A stretch of DNA of 13,622 bases from positions 1-13,622 of the forward strand of contig JAKLHH010000068.1 in the NCBI GenBank assembly GCA_022710245.1. The letters are read 5' to 3'. The first letter of the stretch is position 1; every line of letters begins with the position of its first letter. The notes under the pieces are model-generated. The model did no database searches. It was not told the DNA's origin and saw nothing but the letters and a program-made list of their open reading frames with translations. This stretch comes from Myxococcota bacterium. GTDB taxonomy: Bacteria; Myxococcota; Polyangia; GCA-2747355; JAKLHH01. Of this stretch, positions 1-5,918 are shown piece after piece. The position numbers and the translations under genes are program-made.

Positions 1-1
1 G

Positions 2-1051
2 TTCGCTGGCGGGCTCCCCTCGTGGCTCTTCATGCTCTGGGCCGGGGTGATGGCCGATCGCGTGCGGCGGCGGCGCCTGCTCGTGCTCACCCAGGCGGCG
101 ATGCTGATCCAGGCCATGTTGCTGACCGTGCTCAGCTTCGCGGGCGTGGTGCGGCCGTGGCACCTCCTCGCGCTCGCCTTCTGCCTCGGCGCCGCCAACG
201 CGTTCGACGCGCCGGCCCGCCAGGCCTTCGTCCTCGAGATGGTGGATCGCGAGAGCCTGACCAACGCCATCGCGCTCAACTCGACCATCTTCAACGCGGC
301 CACCACCCTCGGCCCGGCCGCGGCGGGGATCGTCTACGCGGAGGTCGGGCCCGGCTGGTGCTTCTCCTTCAACGCGCTCTCCTTCGTCGCGGTGATCGCC
401 GCGCTCCTCTCGATGCGGCTCGCGCCGCCGCCCGCGCGCGCCGCGCGTCGCTCCGCCCGCGAGGAGCTGCTCGAGGGGCTGCGCTTCGTCGCCTCGCACC
501 CGCTGATCCGCCTGCTGATGATCGGGCTCGGCGCGACCGCGATGCTGGGGCTCGCCATGATGACGCTGATGCCCGCCTGGTCGGTCGACGTGCTCGGCGG
601 CGGCTCGCGCACGAACGGCATCCTCTACTCGGCGCGGGGCGTCGGCTCGCTGATCGGCGCGCTGCTGATCGCGTCGCTGGGACGCCTGCGCCGCGGCAGC
701 CTGCTCACGCTCGGCACCTTCGCGCTGCCGCTGCTGATGATGGCCTTCGCCGCCACCCGCCAGCTGTCGTTCTCGGCGGCGGCGCTGGCCTGCTGCGGCC
801 TCGGCTTCATGCTGGTGCTCAACATGATGAACGCGCTGGTGCAGCTGCACACGCCCGACGAGCTGCGCGGGCGCGTGATGAGCATCTACACCCTGGTCTT
901 CTTCGGGCTCGCGCCGCTCGGCGCGCTCCTCGCTGGCGGGCTCGCCTCCCACCTCGGCGCCCCCGTCACCGTGCTCCTGAACGCGGGCGGGCTCCTGCTC
1001 CTCGCGCTCGTGCTCGCGCTGCGCTTCCCCATCGTGCGCCGGGCCGCCTGA
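2..1051 (+). CDS. MFS exporter, EntS/MFS_3-like (5' partial)
   Basis: Inner-membrane secondary transporter of the major facilitator superfamily, closest in pattern to the MFS_3/enterobactin-exporter (EntS) type that pumps small hydrophobic molecules or siderophores out of the cell. The frame is open to the left edge, so the first ATG at 32 is internal. The visible 349 residues lack roughly the first 50 to 60 of a usual 400-420. Near the visible start is the motif A loop (GVMADRVRRRR) between TM2 and TM3. It is followed by the MFS_3 signature around DAPARQAFV, LTNAIALNS and LGPAAAG, and then by further hydrophobic helices to the C-terminus. The late loop has the usual ELRGRVMSIY. Substrate cannot be inferred. 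It lies 34 bases upstream of the glycosylase gene, which seems to have its own -10 element, so co-transcription is uncertain. Confidence 0.9.
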   Translation, partial: FAGGLPSWLFMLWAGVMADRVRRRRLLVLTQAAMLIQAMLLTVLSFAGVVRPWHLLALAFCLGAANAFDAPARQAFVLEMVDRESLTNAIALNSTIFNAATTLGPAAAGIVYAEVGPGWCFSFNALSFVAVIAALLSMRLAPPPARAARRSAREELLEGLRFVASHPLIRLLMIGLGATAMLGLAMMTLMPAWSVDVLGGGSRTNGILYSARGVGSLIGALLIASLGRLRRGSLLTLGTFALPLLMMAFAATRQLSFSAAALACCGLGFMLVLNMMNALVQLHTPDELRGRVMSIYTLVFFGLAPLGALLAGGLASHLGAPVTVLLNAGGLLLLALVLALRFPIVRRAA

Positions 1052-1072
1052 CGCGGCCGCGCCGGGGCGTGG

Positions 1073-1078
1073 TAGCAT
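1073..1078 (+). promoter_or_regulatory. Putative leaderless promoter -10 (TAGCAT)
   Basis: TAGCAT fits the TANNNT -10 pattern and is followed by exactly seven bases before the ATG at 1086. Transcription would therefore begin at or next to the start codon. No Shine-Dalgarno sequence is visible beyond a weak GGGCAG, and no clear -35 hexamer lies upstream. The same spacing recurs at two other gene starts and at one upstream mini-ORF in this window. Confidence 0.45.
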
Positions 1079-1085
1079 CGGGCAG

Positions 1086-1688
1086 ATGCCGGGCACGCCA
1101 CACCCAGCGCTCCTCCTCGAGGCCCCGCCCGCAGACCTGCTCCCCGCCGGACGCGAGTTCTTCCTGCGCCCGACCCGGCGGGTGGCGCGCGAGCTGCTCG
1201 GCGCCTGGCTGGTCAGGCGCGTGGAGGGCGCGCTCTACGGGGCGCGCCTGGTCGAGGTGGAGGCCTACCTCGGCGTCAAGGACCCCGCGGCCCACTCCTT
1301 CGGCGGGCGGCGCACCGAGCGCGTGCGCCCGATGTACGCCGCGGGCGGGCATCTCTATGTCTTCCTCATCTACGGCATGCACTGCTGTGCGAACCTGGTG
1401 ACGCGAGAGGAGGGCGTCCCCGAGGCGGTGCTGCTGCGCGCGGCAGCGCACCCGCAGGCTGACCCGCGGCTCCTGGCGGGCCCGGGCAAGCTCTGCAAGG
1501 GGCTCGGGCTCGACTGCAGCCTCTCCGGGCTCGACCTGATGGGCGAGGCGGAGCTCGCGCTCTATCCCTCGCCGCTGCGGCCTCACCAGGTGACGCGCTC
1601 GCCGCGCATCGGCGTCGACTACGCCGGCGAGGCGGCGCGCTGGCCGCTCCGCTACTGCCTGCGCGGCTCGCCCGCGCTGAGCCGCTGA
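1086..1688 (+). CDS. DNA-3-methyladenine glycosylase (AAG/MPG family)
   Basis: Monofunctional base-excision-repair glycosylase that flips out and removes alkylated or deaminated purines such as 3-methyladenine, hypoxanthine and ethenoadenine. The 200 residues match the usual bacterial length. By alignment to the human enzyme, EVEAYLG holds the catalytic glutamate (E59) and the base-stacking tyrosine (Y61). H70 in PAAHS, Y91 in LYVFLIYG and N103 in CANLV occupy other active-site positions. GPGKLCKGLGLD (132-143) and SPRIGVDYAGEAARWPLRYCL (172-192) are the typical later blocks. The human Y159 equivalent appears to be F93. The ATG at 1086 is the first start after the MFS stop and follows a leaderless-type -10. 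The stop TGA shares one base with the next ATG (TGATG), so translation is probably coupled to the double radical SAM gene. A functional link to that gene is not obvious. Confidence 0.95.
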   Translation: MPGTPHPALLLEAPPADLLPAGREFFLRPTRRVARELLGAWLVRRVEGALYGARLVEVEAYLGVKDPAAHSFGGRRTERVRPMYAAGGHLYVFLIYGMHCCANLVTREEGVPEAVLLRAAAHPQADPRLLAGPGKLCKGLGLDCSLSGLDLMGEAELALYPSPLRPHQVTRSPRIGVDYAGEAARWPLRYCLRGSPALSR

Positions 1689-4540
1689 TGAAGACCGGCG
1701 GATCGGCACGCGGGCTCGACCTGCTCCTCCTCCCGCTGAGCCGCGACGCCGGGCTGCTCCGCGCCGCCCACGTCGCCGCCGACGAGCTGCGCCGCGAGGG
1801 GCTGGCGGTGCGGCTCGCCGAGGACCTCTCGGTCCCCGACGCGAGGGGCTGCTGGCCGCCCCGCCAGGAGCTGCAGGCCACGGCGCGAGCGCTCGCCTCG
1901 CGGACGGCCCCGCGCGCGGTCGCCCTCGGAGCCTGCGCCGACTCCCTCGAGCGCGCCTTCGACGCGGCGCTGGGGTGCGGCGCGCTGCCGCGCTACCTCT
2001 TCGGCTGGCCGTTCTCGATGCCGGGCGCACGCGCGCGCGCCGTCGAGCGCTGCCCCGGCCTGGCCGGCGTCGTCGCGGGCCCGCCGGGAGCGCCGCTCAC
2101 GCGCGCGCTCCGCGGGCAGGCACCAGCGGGCGGCCTCGACGCAGGGGACGGCCGCTTCAGCCCGCAGCCCCCGCGGGCCCGGCCCGAGGAGGTGGTGCCG
2201 AGCTTTCGCGGCGCCGACCCCGAGCGCCTGCGCCTCGAGGGCGTGCCAGTGCGCCTCGGCAGCGGCTGCCCTCGCCGCTGCGCCCACTGCGCGGCGCAGC
2301 CCTGCGAGGGGCCGCTCAGGACGCGGCCGCCCGAGCTGGTCGCGCGCGAGCTCGCGCTCCACCGCGAGCGGCTCGGCGCCCGCCGCTTCCGCTTCTGCGA
2401 TCTCGCCTTGAACGGCGAGCCGGCGGCGCTGGCGGAGCTCGCCGCGCGCCTGCGCCGGGACGGTCCCGAGGTGGCGTGGTGGGGCCGCGCGCTGGTCGAC
2501 CCCGCGCTCCCCGCCGCCACCTACCGCGAGCTCCGGCTCGCGGGCTGCGTCGCCCTGGAGCTCGAGGTGATCAGCGGCTCGGATCGCGTCCTCGCGCGCG
2601 TGGGCGCCGGCTTCAGCAGCGACGAGGCGGCGCTGGCGCTCGAGCGCGCACACGGCGCCGGGATCGCCTGCCTGGTCTCGCTGCCGGTGGGGCTGCCCGG
2701 CGAGGACGACGCCGGGCGCGAGGAGCAGGCCGCGTGGCTCCTCCGCCACGGCCACCTGATCAGCCGGGTGCAGGAGCTGGCGCCGTTCGTGCCGCGCGAG
2801 GGCTCGGCGATCGAGCGTGACCCGGCCCGGTATGGCGTCGTCCCGGGCGACGCGGAGCGGCACGACGGCGGCGCGAACACCCACGCGCACCGCGGCGACG
2901 CGGAGCGCTGGCACGACGGCGGCGCGAACACCCACGCGCACCGGGTGAGCTGGGCGCGCGAGCTGCGTGTCCTCGTCGAGGACGGCCTCGAGCTGGAGGT
3001 GCGTGGCGCCGCCCCCGAGGCGCCTCGCGACCCGGAGCTGCGCCGCGCCACCCTCGCCCGCCTGCGCGCGGGCGCCCGCGCCGCCGAGCTGAGGGGCGGA
3101 GGCTTCCGCGCCGCCCGGCGCCAGCTCGCTGGCGCGCTCGCCGGCGGTCCGCCGCTGGCAGGGCCGGAGCTCCTCGAGATCGATCTCACCGAGGCCTGCA
3201 ACCAGGCCTGCGCGGGGTGCTGGATCCACTCGCTCCTCCTCGGCGACGATCGGCTCGAGCGTCGCCGCCGCCCTGCCTCGCTCCCGCTCGATCAGCTGGC
3301 CGCGCTGGTGCAGGGCGCGCGCCGCCTGGGGACCCGCCACGTGCAGCTCTCCGGCGCCGGCGAGCCCTACATGCACCCGCAGATCGATCGGGCCCTGGCG
3401 CTGATCAAGGGCGAGGACCTCGAGCTGAGCCTGATCACCAACTTCACGCTGGTCGACGAGGAGCGGGCGCGGCGCCTGGTCGACCTCGGCGTGGACTCGC
3501 TCACCATCAGCCTCTGGGCCGGCACCGCCGCGGGGTACGCCGCGACCCACCCGACGGCGCGCGCCGACCAGTTTGCCCGCGTCTGCGCGAGCGCCGCGGC
3601 GCTCACCGCCTACCGCCGGCGGACCGGCGCCGAGCGGCCGCGGGTGAAGATCTACAACGTCATCTCCCGGCTCAACTACGACGAGCTCGACGCCATGATC
3701 GACACCGCGCTCGCCGTCGGCGCCGACCTGATCGAGCTGACGCCCATCGACGTGGTCCCCGGCCGCACCGACGAGCTCGCGCTGGGCCCGGACGAGCGCG
3801 AGCGGCTGATCGATCGGCTGCTGCTGCTGCGCCAGCGCCGGGACTACCTCCAGCTCACGGCCGCCGAGCTCGCGGAGGGGCGCCTGCCCGGCGCCGAGGA
3901 CGGCGAGCACGCGCGCTTCGTGGACCGCGGCCGGCTCGCCCCCGACTTCGAGTTCCGCCTGGAGGACATCCGCTGCTGGTACAGCCGCTGCCGGCGACGC
4001 CTGCACAGCGCGCGCGTCACCGAGCGGATGCGCAGCGAGTGCGCGATCGCCTTCGGCCAGCCGACGGCTGAGTGCGCGGCCTGCCTCGCGCTGCCCGGCT
4101 GCAGCGTCGACCCGGTCACGCACGAGGTGCGGGTGCCCTTCCTCAGCCTGCAGGGGTTCGGCAGCTTCTGGCGCCGCCTGCGCGGCGGCGGCGGCGCTCA
4201 CGACGCCGGGGTGGTCGACCGCGTCCCCTGCCGCGTCGGCTACACCTACGCGCGCGTGCAGGCGACGGGGCGGGTGATCCCCTGCTGCAAGGCGGCCGGC
4301 CTGCCGCTCGGTGACCTGGCGACGGAGAGCTTCGAGGAGATCTGGCGCTCCCCCGGCTACCAGGAGTTCCGGGTGCGCGCGCTCACCTCGCGCAAGAGCG
4401 ATCCCTACTTCGCCCCGATCGGCTGCCAGCGCGTCTGCGACAACCTCGGCCACAACCTCCGCAGCGAGCAGCAGCTCGCCGCGCTCTCCCCCGGGGAGCG
4501 GGCGGCGCTGCTCGGCGGCGGCAGGCCAGCTCAGTCGTAG
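1688..4540 (+). CDS. Double radical SAM protein (B12-class-like rSAM fused to rSAM/SPASM)
   Basis: A 950-residue cytosolic enzyme with two complete radical SAM domains. Domain 1 has C194-x3-C198-x2-C201 (GCPRRCAHC). It is followed by GPLRTRPPE, LELEVISGSDRVL and a late VGLPGE, a pattern like B12-class/Elp3-like radical SAM proteins, but residues 1-185 show no cobalamin DxHxxG motif. Domain 2 has C504-x3-C508-x2-C511 (ACNQACAGC), GAGEP (556-560), LITNFT and VDSLTISLWAG. A Cys-rich stretch (C763, C768, C785, C796, C799, C805) precedes a SPASM-type tail (C848, C866, C867, C913, C917, with LGDLATESFEEIW). Each domain should bind a [4Fe-4S] cluster and cleave SAM, and the tail may hold auxiliary clusters. 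Residues 387-419 are a near-perfect duplication encoded by a DNA repeat and lie between the domains. It is coupled to the glycosylase gene and overlaps the convergent gene by 10 bases. Substrate unknown; a sugar, lipid or peptide are all possible. Confidence 0.88.
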   Translation: MKTGGSARGLDLLLLPLSRDAGLLRAAHVAADELRREGLAVRLAEDLSVPDARGCWPPRQELQATARALASRTAPRAVALGACADSLERAFDAALGCGALPRYLFGWPFSMPGARARAVERCPGLAGVVAGPPGAPLTRALRGQAPAGGLDAGDGRFSPQPPRARPEEVVPSFRGADPERLRLEGVPVRLGSGCPRRCAHCAAQPCEGPLRTRPPELVARELALHRERLGARRFRFCDLALNGEPAALAELAARLRRDGPEVAWWGRALVDPALPAATYRELRLAGCVALELEVISGSDRVLARVGAGFSSDEAALALERAHGAGIACLVSLPVGLPGEDDAGREEQAAWLLRHGHLISRVQELAPFVPREGSAIERDPARYGVVPGDAERHDGGANTHAHRGDAERWHDGGANTHAHRVSWARELRVLVEDGLELEVRGAAPEAPRDPELRRATLARLRAGARAAELRGGGFRAARRQLAGALAGGPPLAGPELLEIDLTEACNQACAGCWIHSLLLGDDRLERRRRPASLPLDQLAALVQGARRLGTRHVQLSGAGEPYMHPQIDRALALIKGEDLELSLITNFTLVDEERARRLVDLGVDSLTISLWAGTAAGYAATHPTARADQFARVCASAAALTAYRRRTGAERPRVKIYNVISRLNYDELDAMIDTALAVGADLIELTPIDVVPGRTDELALGPDERERLIDRLLLLRQRRDYLQLTAAELAEGRLPGAEDGEHARFVDRGRLAPDFEFRLEDIRCWYSRCRRRLHSARVTERMRSECAIAFGQPTAECAACLALPGCSVDPVTHEVRVPFLSLQGFGSFWRRLRGGGGAHDAGVVDRVPCRVGYTYARVQATGRVIPCCKAAGLPLGDLATESFEEIWRSPGYQEFRVRALTSRKSDPYFAPIGCQRVCDNLGHNLRSEQQLAALSPGERAALLGGGRPAQS
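2846..2944 (+). repeat. Tandem coding repeat, 48 + 51 bp
   Basis: Two adjacent units at 2846-2893 and 2894-2944 differ only by one inserted TGG codon and two substitutions. They encode GDAERHDGGANTHAHR and GDAERWHDGGANTHAHR, in frame, between the two radical SAM domains of the host gene. The near identity suggests recent duplication. The sequence is His/Asp/Gly-rich and unlike the surrounding domain. I see no strong palindrome within the unit, and it shares only a short stretch (CGCGGAGCG) with the palindromic element near 5800, so it appears to be a different repeat type. Confidence 0.8.
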
Positions 4541-5847
4541 ACCGCGATGCGGTGGCGGCGGCAGAAGCGGCGCACGTGGCGCCCCCGGCGACGCTTCTCC
4601 TCCTCGGAGATCTTGCCCTCCAGCGTCGCTGCCTCGGTGCCCTCGCGATCGCTGTAGACGCAGAGGAGCGTGGTGTCGAAGCCCACCTCGGCGCAGAGCG
4701 CCAGGGTCGCGTCCACGTCGGCCAGCGTCTCGGTCGGGAAGCCCACCATGATGTGGGTCCAGAAGGTGAAGCGGCGGTCCGCCTGGCGGAGCGCGCGCAG
4801 GGCCTCGCGCAGCTCGCCGAGCTCCTGCTGGCGGCGCATCAGCTCGAGGATGCGGCCGCTGCCCGACTGCACCGGACAGACGAGGACGCCGATGCGGCCC
4901 GCCGCGAGGAGCCGGCGGAGCGTCGCCAGGTGGCGCACCGCCCACCAGGGGTGGAGGTCGTGCAGCGTCCAGCGGATCGCGGGCGAGGGGTCGGCGGCCC
5001 AGAGCGCCTCGAGGAGCTCCGGCAGGCTGCTGCCGAGGTCGCGGCCGTAGGCGCCGAGGTCATCGGAGACCAGCTCGAAGCGCCGGTGCCCCTCGGCCAG
5101 GCGGCGGCGGTACTCGGCGACGCACACCTCCAGCGGCCGGCTGCGCAGCGGGCCGATGGCGAAGCGGATGGCGCAGTAGGCGCAGCGCCCGACGCAGCCG
5201 TCGCTGACGCGCAGGTAGCTCGGCGGGCCGTGGCGCAGTCGCTCGGCCAGCGGCCAGAGCAGGCGCTGGCGGGCGACGTTGAGGCAGCGCTCGGCGAAGT
5301 CGAGGGAGGGCTCCCACTGGCGGGCGAGCTCGCGCAGGTACTGGCGGTGAAAGGGCGCCGGGTGGAGCTCGCCCGGCTCCTCTACCTCGGCGAGGCGGAC
5401 GCGGTGCTCGGGGAAGAGGCGCTCCACCTCGTCGAGGCGATCGGTCGGGATGACGCGCAGCGGTCGGCCCGCGTGCGCGCCGTCGCCTGGGCCGAAGCGG
5501 CGCGCGAAGCGGGCCGGCGCGGTGGCCGGCAGGCAGCCGACCACGATCAGCTCGCCACAGAGGCCGGCGAGCTCGTCGAGGGTGGCGAAGAAGGCGTCCT
5601 CGCGGGCCTGGGTGACGCCGCAGGTGACCACGAGGACGTGGTCCGCCTCGCTGGCGCGGTCGACGAGGCGGCACCCGTTCAGCTCGAAGTAGCGAGCCAG
5701 CCGGGCGGCGTCGAGGCGACGCTTGGTGCAGCAGCCCGCCGCGTGCAGGTGCACGGTGCGCGCATCGCGCCTCCCCCCGAAGAACTTGCCCTGCATCGCG
5801 GATCGTCCGCAGGACGCGAGCAGGGCAAGTTGCTGCAGCCTCGACAC
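4531..5847 (-). CDS. MiaB-like radical SAM methylthiotransferase homologue, no TRAM domain
   Basis: Resembles the methylthiotransferase family (MiaB, RimO, MtaB), which inserts sulfur and a methyl group into tRNA or ribosomal protein. The N-terminal domain has the three auxiliary-cluster cysteines in expected contexts: C39 or C40 (HAAGCCTKR), C76 (VVTCGVTQAREDAFF) and C105 (VVGCLPA). The radical SAM domain has C218-x3-C222-x2-C225 (DGCVGRCAYC), followed by GPLRSRP, SGSGRILELMRR, HIMVGFPTET and a terminal basic region. The 438 residues end there, so the C-terminal TRAM RNA-binding domain normal for MiaB/RimO is absent. A 45-residue linker before the radical SAM core also looks longer than usual. 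This makes a non-tRNA substrate possible (inference). The GTG start at 5847 is favoured by TAGGAT seven bases upstream. Residues about 7-21 then come from a palindromic DNA element. ATG at 5796 (residue 18) is the alternative start. It is divergent from the GT-C gene. Confidence 0.85.
   Translation of the reverse strand: MSRLQQLALLASCGRSAMQGKFFGGRRDARTVHLHAAGCCTKRRLDAARLARYFELNGCRLVDRASEADHVLVVTCGVTQAREDAFFATLDELAGLCGELIVVGCLPATAPARFARRFGPGDGAHAGRPLRVIPTDRLDEVERLFPEHRVRLAEVEEPGELHPAPFHRQYLRELARQWEPSLDFAERCLNVARQRLLWPLAERLRHGPPSYLRVSDGCVGRCAYCAIRFAIGPLRSRPLEVCVAEYRRRLAEGHRRFELVSDDLGAYGRDLGSSLPELLEALWAADPSPAIRWTLHDLHPWWAVRHLATLRRLLAAGRIGVLVCPVQSGSGRILELMRRQQELGELREALRALRQADRRFTFWTHIMVGFPTETLADVDATLALCAEVGFDTTLLCVYSDREGTEAATLEGKISEEEKRRRGRHVRRFCRRHRIAVYD
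5783..5831. repeat. Palindromic mini-element, single copy (REP-like)
   Basis: A perfect 12-bp inverted repeat, AACTTGCCCTGC at 5783-5794 and GCAGGGCAAGTT at 5820-5831, encloses a 25-base core. Inside, TCGC (5796-5799) pairs with GCGA (5816-5819) after a one-base bulge, and GTCC (5805-5808) pairs with GGAC (5812-5815) around a GCA triloop. The core recurs three times at 5958-6092 with a single T-to-G change. On the minus strand it encodes residues about 7-21 (LALLASCGRSAMQGK) of the methylthiotransferase homologue if the GTG start is right. If the ATG at 5796 is used, most of it would be 5' leader. I do not recognise a named family. Confidence 0.8.
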
Positions 5848-5854
5848 GATGAGG

Positions 5855-5860
5855 ATCCTA
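5855..5860 (-). promoter_or_regulatory. Putative leaderless promoter -10 (TAGGAT, minus strand)
   Basis: Read on the minus strand, TAGGAT is followed by seven bases (CCTCATC) and then GTG at 5847. This is the spacing expected if transcription starts at the start codon. The AGGA within it could instead act as a ribosome-binding site at a spacing of eight bases. No -35 hexamer is recognisable about 17 bases upstream. Confidence 0.4.
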
Positions 5861-5879
5861 CTCCGCGCGCGCCCAGGCT

Positions 5880-5895
5880 CGCCACCCCCGTGGCG
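5880..5895. promoter_or_regulatory. Dyad in the centre of a divergent promoter region
   Basis: CGCCAC and GTGGCG form a 6-bp inverted repeat around a CCCC spacer, about midway between the two putative -10 elements of the divergent methylthiotransferase-like and GT-C genes. Its placement suits an operator acting on both promoters. In DNA this GC-rich a 6-bp dyad can arise by chance, so this is only a candidate. Confidence 0.25.
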
Positions 5896-5905
5896 CGGCG
5901 TGGGT

Positions 5906-5911
5906 TAAGAT
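5906..5911 (+). promoter_or_regulatory. Putative leaderless promoter -10 (TAAGAT)
   Basis: TAAGAT is followed by seven bases (GCGCGAG) and ATG at 5919. It overlaps the upstream in-frame ATG at 5910, which argues for 5919 as the real start of the GT-C gene. No -35 hexamer or strong Shine-Dalgarno sequence is evident. Confidence 0.4.
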
Positions 5912-5918
5912 GCGCGAG

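Noticed and set aside
1652..4945. 1097-residue open frame on the minus strand
   Set aside because: It is antisense to the double radical SAM gene and runs into the methylthiotransferase gene. Composition is Arg/Ala/Glu-rich without domain motifs, as expected when GC-rich third positions suppress antisense stops.
1688..5847. RiPP biosynthetic cluster with precursor peptide
   Set aside because: Radical SAM/SPASM genes suggest it, but I see no small precursor ORF with a leader/core pattern and no peptidase or RRE-type gene in the window.
5910..5918. ATG 5910 as GT-C gene start
   Set aside because: It overlaps the putative -10 element and adds only three residues (MRE). ATG 5919 fits the leaderless spacing.
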